Part shown: one piece after another, positions 16,611 through 24,830 of the stretch
Numbering within the stretch: the first letter of the stretch is position 1
How the letters are laid out: every line of letters begins with the position of its first letter
Assembly (NCBI GenBank): GCA_016707445.1
Contig: JADJHR010000003.1
Coordinates: 186,001-250,000 of the forward strand
From: Rubrivivax sp.
GTDB taxonomy: Bacteria; Pseudomonadota; Gammaproteobacteria; Burkholderiales; Burkholderiaceae_C
Length of the DNA: 64,000 nucleotides
Direction of reading: 5' to 3'
Program-made: the position numbers and the translations under genes
Notes under the pieces: model-generated
The model's database searches: none
The model's input: only the letters and a program-made list of their open reading frames with translations
Told to the model about the DNA's origin: nothing

Positions 16611-18620
16611 ATGCAGTATTTCGTCACCGGCGCCACCGGCTTCATCGGCAAACGTCTCGTCAAGGCCCTGCTTGCGCGCCGCGGCGCCACGGTCCACTTT
16701 CTGGTGCGTCCAGGCAGCGAGGGCAAGCTGGCCGACCTGTACGACTACTGGGGCGTGAGCAAGACGCGCGCGATCCCGGTCAGCGGCGACCTCACGGCCA
16801 AGAAGCTGGGCGTGTCCAGCGACGACATCAAGGCGCTGAAGGGCCGTGTCGACCATGTCTACCACCTGGCGGCGGTGTACGACCTGTCGGCCGACGAGGA
16901 AAGCCAGGTCAGGGTCAACATCGACGGCACGCGCAACCTGGTCGAGTTCGCCAAGGCAGTGGATGCCGGGCACCTGCACCACGTCAGCAGCATCGCGGCC
17001 GCGGGCCTCTACGAAGGCGTGTTCCGCGAGGACATGTTCGACGAGGCCGAGGGCCTGGACCACCCCTACTTCATGACCAAGCACGAGAGCGAGAAGATCG
17101 TGCGCAAGGAGTGCAAGGTGCCGTGGTCGGTGTACCGGCCTGCCATGGTGGTCGGTGATTCGCACAGTGGCGAGATGGACAAGATCGACGGCCCCTACTA
17201 CTTCTTCAAGCTGATCCAGCGCATGCGCCAGATCCTGCCGCCCTGGTTTCCCAGCGTCGGCCTGGAGGGCGGCCGCGTCAACATCGTGCCGGTGGACTTC
17301 GTGGTCGCGGCACTCGACCACATCAGCCACCGCCGTGCGCTCACCAGCGGTGGCTGCTTCCACCTGGTCGACCCGGTGGGTTACCGCGTGGGCGACGTGC
17401 TCGACATCTTCAGCAAGGCCGCGCATGCGCCGAAGATGAACCTGTTCATCAACGCGGCACTGCTGGGCTTCATCCCCAAGAGCGTGAAGAAAGGGCTGAT
17501 GGCGCTGGCGCCGGTACGCCGCGTGCGCGCGGCGGTGATGAAGGACCTGGGCGTGCCCGAGGACATGCTGACCTTCGTCAACTACCCCACGCGCTTCGAC
17601 CGCCGCGGCACCGACGCTGCGCTCAAGGGCAGCGGCATCGAGTGCCCGAACCTGCACGACTACGCCTGGCGGCTGTGGGACTACTGGGAGCGCCACCTCG
17701 ACCCGGCGCTGTTCATCGACCGCAGCCTGAAGGGCGCGGTCGGCGGCAAGGTGGTGCTGATCACCGGCGGCTCGTCGGGCATCGGTCTGTCGGCGGCCTG
17801 CCGCTTTGCCGAGGCCGGCGCGGTGACCATCATCGCCGCACGGGGCGAGGACAAGCTGGCCGAGGCGGTGAAAGAGATCCGCCGCTACGTCAAGGACAAG
17901 GGCGCAAAGGAAGCCCAGGTCTTCAGCTACAGCGTCGACATCGCCGACGAGAAGGGCTGCGCAGACTTCGTCAGGACGTTGCACGAGCAGCATGGCGGCG
18001 TCGACTTCCTGATCAACAACGCCGGCCGTTCGATCCGTCGCGCCATCGAGAGCAGCTACGACCGCTTTCACGACTTCGAGCGCACGATGGCGCTCAACTA
18101 CTTCGGCAGCCTGCGCATCACGATGGGCTTGCTGCCGGGCATGGTGGCCAAGAAGAAGGGCCATGTCGTCAACCTCAGCTCGATCAGCGTGCTGGTCAAC
18201 GCGCCGCGCTTCTCGGCCTATGTGGCCAGCAAGGCGGCACTGGACGCCTGGACACGCTGTGCCAGCAGCGAGTTTGCCGACCAGGGCATCACCTTCACCA
18301 CGGTGAACATGCCGCTGGTGCGCACACCGATGACGGCGCCGACCAAGATCTACGACAGCATGCCGCTGCTGGCGCCCGAAGAGGCGGCCGACATGATCGT
18401 GCAGGCCTGCATTGACAAGCCGGTGCGTGTGGCCACGCGGCTGGGCGTGTTCGGCGAGGTGCTGCACGCGGCGGCGCCGCGCGTCACGCAGATCATCATG
18501 AACACCAGCTTCCGCATGTTCCCCGACAGCGCGGCGGCCAAGGGCGAGAAGGGCGCCAAGCCGGCGCTGTCAGCTGAGGCGATGGCGATGGCGCAGATGA
18601 TGAAGGGGATCCATTTCTGA
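16611..18620 (+). CDS. Two-domain fatty acyl-CoA/acyl-ACP reductase (SDR fusion, Marinobacter FAR type)
   Basis: 669-aa fusion of two Rossmann reductase domains. The N-terminal extended-SDR/acyl reductase half has TGATGFIG (6-13) and the Y153-x3-K157 pair in HPYFMTKHESEK. The C-terminal classical SDR half has TGGSSGIG (385-392), NNAGRSIRR and Y537-x3-K541 in AYVASK. Order, length and segments such as DHVYHLAAVYD, DGPYYFFKLIQRMR, LDHPYFMTKHESEK and the tail MNTSFRMFPDS match, from memory, the Marinobacter enzyme (Maqu_2507) that reduces fatty acyl-CoA through the aldehyde to a fatty alcohol with NADPH. GAGGAGA precedes the ATG. Divergent from the phasin gene. Fatty alcohol production is strongly suggested but not shown. 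Confidence 0.85.
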   Translation: MQYFVTGATGFIGKRLVKALLARRGATVHFLVRPGSEGKLADLYDYWGVSKTRAIPVSGDLTAKKLGVSSDDIKALKGRVDHVYHLAAVYDLSADEESQVRVNIDGTRNLVEFAKAVDAGHLHHVSSIAAAGLYEGVFREDMFDEAEGLDHPYFMTKHESEKIVRKECKVPWSVYRPAMVVGDSHSGEMDKIDGPYYFFKLIQRMRQILPPWFPSVGLEGGRVNIVPVDFVVAALDHISHRRALTSGGCFHLVDPVGYRVGDVLDIFSKAAHAPKMNLFINAALLGFIPKSVKKGLMALAPVRRVRAAVMKDLGVPEDMLTFVNYPTRFDRRGTDAALKGSGIECPNLHDYAWRLWDYWERHLDPALFIDRSLKGAVGGKVVLITGGSSGIGLSAACRFAEAGAVTIIAARGEDKLAEAVKEIRRYVKDKGAKEAQVFSYSVDIADEKGCADFVRTLHEQHGGVDFLINNAGRSIRRAIESSYDRFHDFERTMALNYFGSLRITMGLLPGMVAKKKGHVVNLSSISVLVNAPRFSAYVASKAALDAWTRCASSEFADQGITFTTVNMPLVRTPMTAPTKIYDSMPLLAPEEAADMIVQACIDKPVRVATRLGVFGEVLHAAAPRVTQIIMNTSFRMFPDSAAAKGEKGAKPALSAEAMAMAQMMKGIHF

Positions 18621-18662
18621 GACTGGACGGGTGACGCCGGAAGGCCGACACCCGCGCCGGGG

Positions 18663-19472
18663 TCAGCGCGCGTCGTTGAGCTTCCAGTCGTAGTCGAGGA
18701 AGCTGATGTCGGCCTTTTGTGCCTTGATGCGCTCGCGGTCTGCGGGTGCATCGGCCAGCGCGTCGGCAAAGCGTGCCAGATAGGCCGGCAGGCTGGTGAT
18801 GCCGCGGTGGCCGAGGCGGAAGTCCTCGCCGTACCAGTCGAAGATCTTCGACAGCTCGAGCTTGCCGTCGGCAAAACGGTTGCGCGTGCGGTCGGACAGG
18901 AAACGCAGCGCCTGCTCGTCGAGTTGCGCGTGCAGCCGTTCGGCAACGAAGGCTTCCTCGCGCAGCATCGGGCAGCCGATGCTGGCGCAGTTGACCGCGA
19001 AGTGGATGCGCGGGTCGTCGTAGCGTCCTCGTTCGCGCAGCCGGCCGTGCTCGATGTCGTCCAGCGACAGCTTGTCGCCCAGCAGCGGCACCCACTTGGG
19101 TTTCCAGGGGCTGGAAAACAGGCTGCCCAGGTCCTTGATCGAGTCCAGCTTGGGGTAGCGCGTCAGGATCAGCTCGACCGTGAAGGCGTTGTAGGCATTG
19201 ATCAGGAACGCCATCTGCTGCGGCTTGCCGAACGATGCAAAGCTGCTGACCGAGACGGCCGACAGGCTGTCCAGGTAGCTCTTGAGCGCGGCGTGGTCGC
19301 TGGCCATGCCGGCATAGCGCATCTGCGACGCCTGGCCGTTGCGCAGCAGTACCACGTGCTTCTTCAGCAGCGCCGTCCAGGCGCCGTGGCTGTGGTCGAA
19401 GCCCTGTTGCGCGCGCAGCGGCAGCGCGATCGACGCTGCCAGCAGCAGCATGGCACGCCGCGGGGTGTTCAT
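18663..19472 (-). CDS. DUF547 domain-containing exported protein
   Basis: 269 aa with a signal peptide (MNTPRRAMLLLAASIALPLRAQQ). The rest is a DUF547 domain with its typical FLINAYNAFTVELIL, HFAVNCASIGCPML, and ALRFLSDRTRNR segments. The fold is related to papain/transglutaminase-like proteins, with the Cys in NCASIGCP a candidate catalytic residue (inference). The start overlaps the stop of the oxidoreductase gene by ATGA, so they are cotranscribed. Function unknown. Confidence 0.88.
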   Translation of the reverse strand: MNTPRRAMLLLAASIALPLRAQQGFDHSHGAWTALLKKHVVLLRNGQASQMRYAGMASDHAALKSYLDSLSAVSVSSFASFGKPQQMAFLINAYNAFTVELILTRYPKLDSIKDLGSLFSSPWKPKWVPLLGDKLSLDDIEHGRLRERGRYDDPRIHFAVNCASIGCPMLREEAFVAERLHAQLDEQALRFLSDRTRNRFADGKLELSKIFDWYGEDFRLGHRGITSLPAYLARFADALADAPADRERIKAQKADISFLDYDWKLNDAR

Positions 19473-20515
19473 TCGTCGGCCACCTTCAGCACCAGCTTGC
19501 CGAAGTTCTCGCCGCTGAACAGCTTCAGCAGCGTGGCTGGGAAGGCCTGCACGCCGCCGGCCACCACGTCCTCGCGGCTGATCATGCGGCCGTCCTTCAG
19601 GTAGCCGGCCAGTTCGGCAATGGCCTGCGGGTAACGGTCGGCGTAGTCGAACACGACCATGCCTTCCATGCGCGCGCGGTTGACCAGCAGCGACAGGTAG
19701 TTCTTCGGTCCCTGCACCGCGCTGGTCGCGTTGTACTGGCTGATGGCGCCGCAGATCACGATGCGCGCGCCCCGCGTGATGCGGGTCAGCACGGTGTCGA
19801 GGATGTCGCCGCCCACGTTGTCGAAGTACACGTCCACGCCCTTGGGGCAAAGTTCGCGCAGGCCCTCCTTGACCTGACCGGCCTTGTAGTCGATGCAGGC
19901 GTCGAAGCCCAGTTCCTTCACCACCCAGTCGCACTTGGCCTGGCCGCCGGCGATGCCCACCACGCGGCAGCCCTTGATGCGCGCCAGCTGGCCCACCGTC
20001 TGCCCCACCGCACCGGCTGCACCCGACACCACCACGGTCTGCCCGGGTTGCGGATGGCCGACCTGCAACAACCCGAAGTAGGCCGTCATGCCGGGCATGC
20101 CCAGCACGTTCAGCCACTGCGTCAGCGTGCCCAGGCGCAGGTCGATGCGCGACAGGCCGCTCTTGCGCAGCTGCTCGGCCGGGATGTGGCAATACGCCTG
20201 CACGCCCAGCCCGCCGGCGACATGGCTGCCGATTTCGAACGCGGGGCTGTCAGATGCCACCACCACACCGACGCCGCCGGCGCGCATGACCTCGCCGATG
20301 CCCACCGGTGGGATGTAGCTCTTGCCTTCGTTCATCCAGCCGCGCATGGCCGGGTCCAGCGACAGTGCCAGCGTCTTCACCAGCACGCCGCCGGGGCCGG
20401 GCGGGGCCAGAGTTTCTTGCGTCAGCTGCCAGTTGGCGTCGGTGGGCAGGCCCACCGGCCGGCTGGCCAGGCGCACCTGGTGATTGAGGGTGTTGGCGAG
20501 GCTGGGGTTGCTCAT
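19469..20515 (-). CDS. NADP-dependent MDR-family oxidoreductase (CurA/leukotriene B4 dehydrogenase type)
   Basis: 348-aa zinc-free medium-chain reductase that reduces 2-alkenals/enones with NADPH. The cofactor loop is GAAGAVGQTVGQLARIKG, with VNRARMEGMVVFDY and GKLVLKV near the end as in CurA/YncB relatives; the Zn-binding Cys residues are absent. Length is normal. It leads a two-gene unit with the DUF547 gene (4-bp overlap). Physiological substrate unknown. Confidence 0.92.
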   Translation of the reverse strand: MSNPSLANTLNHQVRLASRPVGLPTDANWQLTQETLAPPGPGGVLVKTLALSLDPAMRGWMNEGKSYIPPVGIGEVMRAGGVGVVVASDSPAFEIGSHVAGGLGVQAYCHIPAEQLRKSGLSRIDLRLGTLTQWLNVLGMPGMTAYFGLLQVGHPQPGQTVVVSGAAGAVGQTVGQLARIKGCRVVGIAGGQAKCDWVVKELGFDACIDYKAGQVKEGLRELCPKGVDVYFDNVGGDILDTVLTRITRGARIVICGAISQYNATSAVQGPKNYLSLLVNRARMEGMVVFDYADRYPQAIAELAGYLKDGRMISREDVVAGGVQAFPATLLKLFSGENFGKLVLKVADE

Positions 20516-20603
20516 GCTGGATCCTGGCGAAGCCCGGCAACGTGCCGAAGCGCAAGGCCGATGCTAGGCGCTACCGGGCCACGGGCCCGTCGCGCCGGCG
20601 ACG

Positions 20604-20891
20604 TCAGGGTGCCTTGACCAGCGCGGTGACGGTGTAGTTGCCGGCGACGCGGTCGGCAGCAAAACGCACACGGTCACCGACCGCCAGCGCGTCGAGCCAT
20701 TTGGTCTCGCTGACGCGAAACACCATGGTCATGGGCGGCATGTCGAGGTTCTTGATCTCGCCGTGGCGCAGCGTGATCTTGCCCTGCGCCTTGTCGATCT
20801 TGGTCACCTCGCCGTCGACCGACGGCGTCTGCGCCCACAGCAGGCTGCTGCCCAGCAGGCTGGCGGCCAGGGCCAGGTTTCGCAATGTCAT
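20604..20891 (-). CDS. CusF-like periplasmic copper-binding protein
   Basis: 95 aa with a signal peptide (MTLRNLALAASLLGSSLLWAQ) and an OB-fold CusF domain: GEVTKIDKAQGKITLRHGEI, NLDMPPMTMVFRVS, and GDRVRFAADRVAGNYTVTAL. In E. coli CusF the metal site uses a His, a Trp and two Met residues; here the His (LRHG) and MTM are kept but the Trp position is Met (DMPPMTM). No CusCBA or copper ATPase is nearby, so it is an orphan chaperone-like gene here. Confidence 0.85.
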   Translation of the reverse strand: MTLRNLALAASLLGSSLLWAQTPSVDGEVTKIDKAQGKITLRHGEIKNLDMPPMTMVFRVSETKWLDALAVGDRVRFAADRVAGNYTVTALVKAP

Positions 20892-20996
20892 GGTCGGTCC
20901 TCGGGTTGACGTCAACGCGCTTCATATCGGGGCGGGCGCACCCCTGTCAAGCCCAGGGCCGGCCGTGGCGGGCGCCGGTGCTCCGATGGGCTTTCC

Positions 20997-21002
20997 TACA
21001 AT
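20997..21002 (+). promoter_or_regulatory. Putative -10 element for argB
   Basis: TACAAT 28 bp before the argB ATG, in the context CTTTCCTACAAT. The argJ gene has the near-identical CTTCCTACAAT, which makes both more believable. No clear -35. Confidence 0.45.
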
Positions 21003-21030
21003 GAGGATGTTGCCACCGCCGCCGCACCCC

Positions 21031-21939
21031 ATGAGCACCGCCGCCACCGACCATTCGCTGGAACACATCACCGCGCGCGACCAGGCCGAGATTCTGGCGC
21101 AGGCGCTGCCCTACATCCGCAAGTTTCATGGCAAGACGCTGGTCATCAAGTACGGTGGCAACGCGATGACCGACCCGGGGCTGCAGCAGGATTTTGCCGA
21201 GGACATCGTGCTGCTCAAGCTGGTGGGCATGAACCCGATCGTGGTGCACGGTGGCGGCCCGCAGATCGACGATGCCTTGGCGCGGGTGGGCAAGAAGGGC
21301 ACCTTCATCCAGGGCATGCGCGTCACCGACGCGGAGACGATGGAGGTCGTCGAATGGGTGCTCGCCGGCCAGGTGCAGCAGGACATCGTCGGCCTGATCA
21401 ACGCCGCCGGCGGCAAGGCCGTGGGCCTGACCGGCCGCGACGGCGGCCTGATCCGCGCGCGCAAGATGAAGATCGCCGACAAGGATCAGCCGGGCAAGCA
21501 GCACGACATCGGTCAGGTCGGGGAAATCACGTCCATCGACCCCAGCGTCGTCAAGGCCCTGCAGGACGACCAGTTCATCCCGGTGGTCAGCCCCATCGGC
21601 TTCGGCGAGAACAACGAAAGCTACAACATCAACGCCGACCTGGTGGCCGCCAAGCTGGCCACGGTGCTGGGTGCCGAAAAGCTGCTGTTGCTGACCAACA
21701 TTCCGGGTGTGCTGAACAAGGCGGGTGAACTGCTGACCGACCTGACCTCGCGCGAGATCGACGAGCTGTTCGCCGATGGCACCATCAGCGGCGGCATGCT
21801 GCCCAAGATTGCCGGCGCGCTGGACGCCGCCAGAAGCGGCGTCAACGCCGTGCACATCATCGATGGCCGCGTGCCGCATGCGATGCTGCTCGAGATCCTG
21901 ACCGACCAGGCCTACGGCACGATGATCCGGTCGCATTGA
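21031..21939 (+). CDS. argB: Acetylglutamate kinase
   Basis: 302-aa enzyme of the second step of arginine synthesis, phosphorylating N-acetylglutamate. Motifs are LVIKYGGNAMTDP at the N-terminus, VVHGGGPQID for the substrate loop, and GGMLPKIAGALDAARSGV near the ATP site. The ATG at 21031 is chosen because residues before it are not conserved. It belongs to the cyclic pathway completed by argJ at 47.5 kb, in which acetyl groups are recycled. A HAD phosphatase gene follows 24 bp later and slmA after that. Confidence 0.97.
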   Translation: MSTAATDHSLEHITARDQAEILAQALPYIRKFHGKTLVIKYGGNAMTDPGLQQDFAEDIVLLKLVGMNPIVVHGGGPQIDDALARVGKKGTFIQGMRVTDAETMEVVEWVLAGQVQQDIVGLINAAGGKAVGLTGRDGGLIRARKMKIADKDQPGKQHDIGQVGEITSIDPSVVKALQDDQFIPVVSPIGFGENNESYNINADLVAAKLATVLGAEKLLLLTNIPGVLNKAGELLTDLTSREIDELFADGTISGGMLPKIAGALDAARSGVNAVHIIDGRVPHAMLLEILTDQAYGTMIRSH

Positions 21940-21963
21940 ACGGGTGCGCCGCAGCCCCGAGCG

Positions 21964-22647
21964 ATGCGCCCCATGAAGCGCATCTGGTTGTTCGACCTTG
22001 ACGACACGCTGCACGACGCGCACCGCTCGGCGATGCCGCAGATGTCGGTCGCGATGGGGCAGTTCATCGAGCGTGAACTCGGCCTCGACCAGGCCGCATC
22101 CGATGCGCTGCGGCGGCATTATTTCAAACGTTATGGCCTGACCTTGCTGGGCCTGCTGCGCCACCATGCCGTCAAGGCGGCGCATTTCCTGCACGACACC
22201 CACCTGCTGCCGGGGCTGGAAGACCGCGTGCGCAGCCATCCGCATGACGTGGCGGCCCTGCTGGCGCTGCCCGGCCGCAAGTACGTCCTGACCAACGCGC
22301 CGCGCGCTTATGCGATGCGCGTGCTCGATGCGCTCGACCTGCTGCCGCTGTTCGACGGTGTGTTCACGGTCGAGGACATGGTGATGTTCGGTCATTTGCG
22401 GCCCAAGCCCGACGCCCGCATGCTGCGCCGGCTGGCGGCCCGGCTGGGCGTGCCGCCCTCGCACTGCGTGCTGGTCGAGGACACGCTGGGTCATCAGAAA
22501 TCCGCGCGCCGCGTCGGCATGAAGACGGTCTGGCTGCGGCGCTGGATCCGAAGGCTGCCGGCGCGCGGCCGCGACCGCACCCGGGTACCGGCCTATGTCG
22601 ACCGCCGCGTCGGCAGCTTGCGGGAATTGGGTCGACGAATGCCCTGA
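21964..22647 (+). CDS. Pyrimidine 5'-nucleotidase (HAD superfamily)
   Basis: 227-aa HAD-IA hydrolase. Motif I is WLFDLDDTLHDA with both catalytic Asp, motif II is VLTNAPRAYA, and motif III/IV is KPDARMLRRL then VLVEDTLGHQKSARRVG. It resembles the SDT1/Phm8-like pyrimidine nucleotidases that dephosphorylate UMP and CMP. The start may be 21964 or the ATG nine bases later. Located 24 bp after argB, a common betaproteobacterial order. Exact substrate is inferred. Confidence 0.85.
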   Translation: MRPMKRIWLFDLDDTLHDAHRSAMPQMSVAMGQFIERELGLDQAASDALRRHYFKRYGLTLLGLLRHHAVKAAHFLHDTHLLPGLEDRVRSHPHDVAALLALPGRKYVLTNAPRAYAMRVLDALDLLPLFDGVFTVEDMVMFGHLRPKPDARMLRRLAARLGVPPSHCVLVEDTLGHQKSARRVGMKTVWLRRWIRRLPARGRDRTRVPAYVDRRVGSLRELGRRMP

Positions 22648-22690
22648 AACCCGCCTCTGGGTCAAGGTTTGTCAGTGTTTACCTGCAGCC

Positions 22691-22717
22691 TTGACGGCAT
22701 GGGCCCTATGCAAGAAT
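22691..22717 (+). promoter_or_regulatory. Possible promoter for slmA
   Basis: TTGACG (22691-22696), 15-bp spacer, AAGAAT (22712-22717). The spacer is short and the -10 only fair, so this is a weak call. Confidence 0.35.
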
Positions 22718-22760
22718 CTGTTGCACTGGCCATGCCTCAATCTCCGCACTGCGCGATCTG

Positions 22761-23423
22761 ATGTCCGATTCGACCGAAGAGCCAGCCGACCGCGGGGCCC
22801 CCGCCGAAGCGGAAAGCGTCGCAGTCGCAAGCACGCCGGGACGCAAACGCCCGAAACCCGGCGAACGCCGCGTGCAGATCCTGCAGACCCTGGCTGGCAT
22901 GCTCGAACAGCCCGGCGCCGAGCGCATCACCACCGCCGCGCTGGCCGCCCGGCTCGAGGTGAGCGAGGCCGCGCTGTACCGCCACTTCGCCAGCAAGGCG
23001 CAGATGTTCGAGGGCCTGATCGACTTCATCGAAAGCAGCGTCTTCGCGCTCGTCAACCAGATCGCCGAGCGCGATGAGTCGGGTGCGCTGCAGGCGCAAC
23101 GCATCGCGATGATGCTGCTGCAGTTCGGCGAGAAGAATCCGGGCATGACGCGCGTCATGGTCGGCGACGCCCTGGTGTTCGAGCATGAACGCCTGATCAC
23201 GCGCATGAACCAGTTCTTCGACCGTGTCGAGTCTCAGCTGCGCAGCTGCCTGCGCCCGGCAGCCGAGGCCAAGGGCTCGGCCACGCCGACGGTCGACGCC
23301 AACGTGATGGCGTCGGCGATGACTTCGCTGATCGTCGGCCGCCTGCAGCGCTATGCGCGCTCGGGTTTCCGCCGCCTGCCCACCGAGGCCATCGAAGCCC
23401 CGCTGCAGCGCCTGGCGTCCTGA
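22761..23423 (+). CDS. slmA: Nucleoid occlusion factor SlmA (TetR family)
   Basis: 220-aa TetR-fold DNA-binding protein. In proteobacteria SlmA binds chromosomal sites and blocks FtsZ assembly over the nucleoid. The helix-turn-helix is ERITTAALAARLEVSEAALYRHFASKAQMFEGLIDFIE (in two parts, about residues 53-92), and the core includes FALVNQI and LLQFGEKNPGMTRVMVGDAL as in SlmA. The N-terminal 35 residues are charged and probably disordered. Its place after argB and a HAD gene is the usual one for slmA in Burkholderiales (recalled). Confidence 0.9.
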   Translation: MSDSTEEPADRGAPAEAESVAVASTPGRKRPKPGERRVQILQTLAGMLEQPGAERITTAALAARLEVSEAALYRHFASKAQMFEGLIDFIESSVFALVNQIAERDESGALQAQRIAMMLLQFGEKNPGMTRVMVGDALVFEHERLITRMNQFFDRVESQLRSCLRPAAEAKGSATPTVDANVMASAMTSLIVGRLQRYARSGFRRLPTEAIEAPLQRLAS

Positions 23424-23441
23424 CGCCCAGCCCTGGTGCTT

Positions 23442-23455
23442 GCGCAGCGCTGCGC
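23442..23455. repeat. 14-bp perfect palindrome GCGCAGC/GCTGCGC
   Basis: Lies between slmA and the DUF815 gene, about 55 bp before the ATG at 23510. Could be an operator or simply GC-rich chance; no T-tract follows, so not a clear terminator. Confidence 0.3.
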
Positions 23456-23497
23456 TTGGGTGCTGGTGTGCGCGTGAGGCGGCTGCCGACCAGCCCC

Positions 23498-23503
23498 TAA
23501 ACT
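23498..23503 (+). promoter_or_regulatory. Putative -10 element placed for a leaderless transcript
   Basis: TAAACT ends 6 bp before the ATG at 23510, so transcription would start at about the A of the start codon. The same hexamer occurs before secA and epsD. No Shine-Dalgarno precedes the ATG. Confidence 0.4.
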
Positions 23504-23509
23504 CTTGGC

Positions 23510-24376
23510 ATGTCATCTCTCGAAACCCTCATCACCCGTGCCGAATCGTTGCTGCAGCGGCTGGAGGCCGTGCTGCCGCATGCCGCCGCCGCACCCGACT
23601 GGTCGGCCTCGGTGGCCTGGCGCTACCGCAAGCGGGCCGGATCGGCGACGCTGGATCCGGTGCGCCAGGTCGCCCGCATCCGTCTGGACGACCTGAAGGA
23701 GGTCGACGCGCAGAAGGACAAGCTGCTGCGCAACACCGAGCAGTTCGTCGCCGGCCGGCCGGCCAACAACGTGCTGCTCACCGGTGCGCGCGGCACCGGC
23801 AAGAGCTCGTTGATCAAGGCCTGCCTGAACCGGTTCAGCGCGCAGGGCCTGCGCCTGATCGAGGTCGACAAGGCCGATCTGGTCGACCTGCCCGACTTGG
23901 TCGAACTGGTCGCCGACCGCCCCGAACGCTTCGTCGTCTTCTGCGACGACCTCAGCTTCGATGAAGGCGAGCCCGGCTACAAGGCGCTCAAGAGCATGCT
24001 CGACGGTTCGATCGCGCAGGCCGGTGACAACGTGCTGATCTACGCCACCAGCAACCGCCGCCACCTGCTGCCCGAGTACATGAAGGACAACCTGAGCTAC
24101 CAGCACACCGACGACGGCGAGGTGCACCCCGGCGAGGTGATCGAAGAGAAGATCTCGTTGTCCGAGCGCTTCGGCCTGTGGCTGAGTTTCTACCCATTCA
24201 GCCAGGACGAGTACCTGGCCATCGTGGCGCAGTGGCTGCGCAGCTTCGGCGTGCCGGAGGCCGACATCGTGGCCGCGCGGCAGGAGTCGCTGGTGTGGTC
24301 GCTGGAGCGTGGCTCGCGCTCTGGCCGTGTGGCCTACCAGTTCGCGCGCGACTACGCGGGGCGTGCCGTTGGCTGA
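23510..24376 (+). CDS. DUF815 family ATP-binding protein
   Basis: 288-aa AAA-type P-loop protein of family DUF815. The Walker A motif is TGARGTGKSS, Walker B is FVVFCDDLSFDEGE, and a sensor-like ATSNRRHLLPEYM follows, with the LSERFGLWLSFYPFSQDEYL signature of the family near 220. Function unknown; such proteins are assumed to be ATPases. The last 14 bp overlap the Nudix gene, and the two are usually neighbours in Burkholderiales. Confidence 0.92.
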   Translation: MSSLETLITRAESLLQRLEAVLPHAAAAPDWSASVAWRYRKRAGSATLDPVRQVARIRLDDLKEVDAQKDKLLRNTEQFVAGRPANNVLLTGARGTGKSSLIKACLNRFSAQGLRLIEVDKADLVDLPDLVELVADRPERFVVFCDDLSFDEGEPGYKALKSMLDGSIAQAGDNVLIYATSNRRHLLPEYMKDNLSYQHTDDGEVHPGEVIEEKISLSERFGLWLSFYPFSQDEYLAIVAQWLRSFGVPEADIVAARQESLVWSLERGSRSGRVAYQFARDYAGRAVG

Positions 24377-24821
24377 GCGGGACGCCGTCGATCTCGAACC
24401 ATCGGAATCGCGCCGTCCGGTGGACGTCGCGGTGGGCGTGCTGATCGACGCCGACGGCCGTTTTCTGCTCACGTCGCGGCCCGACGGCAAGGTCTACGCC
24501 GGCTACTGGGAGTTTCCGGGTGGCAAGCTCGAGGCCGGCGAGTCGGTCGAACAGGCGCTGCGTCGCGAGTTGCACGAGGAATTGGGCATCCACATCGGTG
24601 CGGCCGAGCCCTGGCGGCAGGAGATCGTCGACTATCCGCATGCCCGGGTGCGACTGCATTTCTGCAAGGTCTTCGACTGGCGGGGCCGGTTCGAGATGCG
24701 CGAGGGCCAGCAGATGGCCTGGCAGCAGTTGCCGGTGCAGGTGGCGCCGGTGCTGCCCGGCACGGTGCCGGTGCTGCAGTGGTTCGCGGCCGAGCGCGGC
24801 TTTGCCGGGGCGACGCACTAG
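24363..24821 (+). CDS. Nudix hydrolase (MutT/8-oxo-dGTP diphosphatase type)
   Basis: About 152 aa. A perfect Nudix box, GGKLEAGESVEQALRRELHEELGI, fits G-x5-E-x7-RE-U-x-EE-x-G-U. The N-terminal VDVAVGVLIDADGRFLL and GYWEFPGG are MutT-like, so it probably hydrolyses oxidised or other NTPs. No ATG gives this N-terminus: the likely start is GTG at 24363 or TTG at 24369, both inside the end of the DUF815 gene, implying coupled translation. HisI starts 9 bp after its stop. Confidence 0.88.
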   Translation: MPLAERDAVDLEPSESRRPVDVAVGVLIDADGRFLLTSRPDGKVYAGYWEFPGGKLEAGESVEQALRRELHEELGIHIGAAEPWRQEIVDYPHARVRLHFCKVFDWRGRFEMREGQQMAWQQLPVQVAPVLPGTVPVLQWFAAERGFAGATH

Positions 24822-24830
24822 ACTTCCACC

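Noticed and set aside
16512..18467. 651-codon minus-strand frame opposite the acyl reductase
   Set aside because: Shadow frame; the plus-strand protein has full domain motifs and a ribosome site.
20947..22665. 572-codon minus-strand frame over argB
   Set aside because: Antisense to argB and the HAD gene; no motif.
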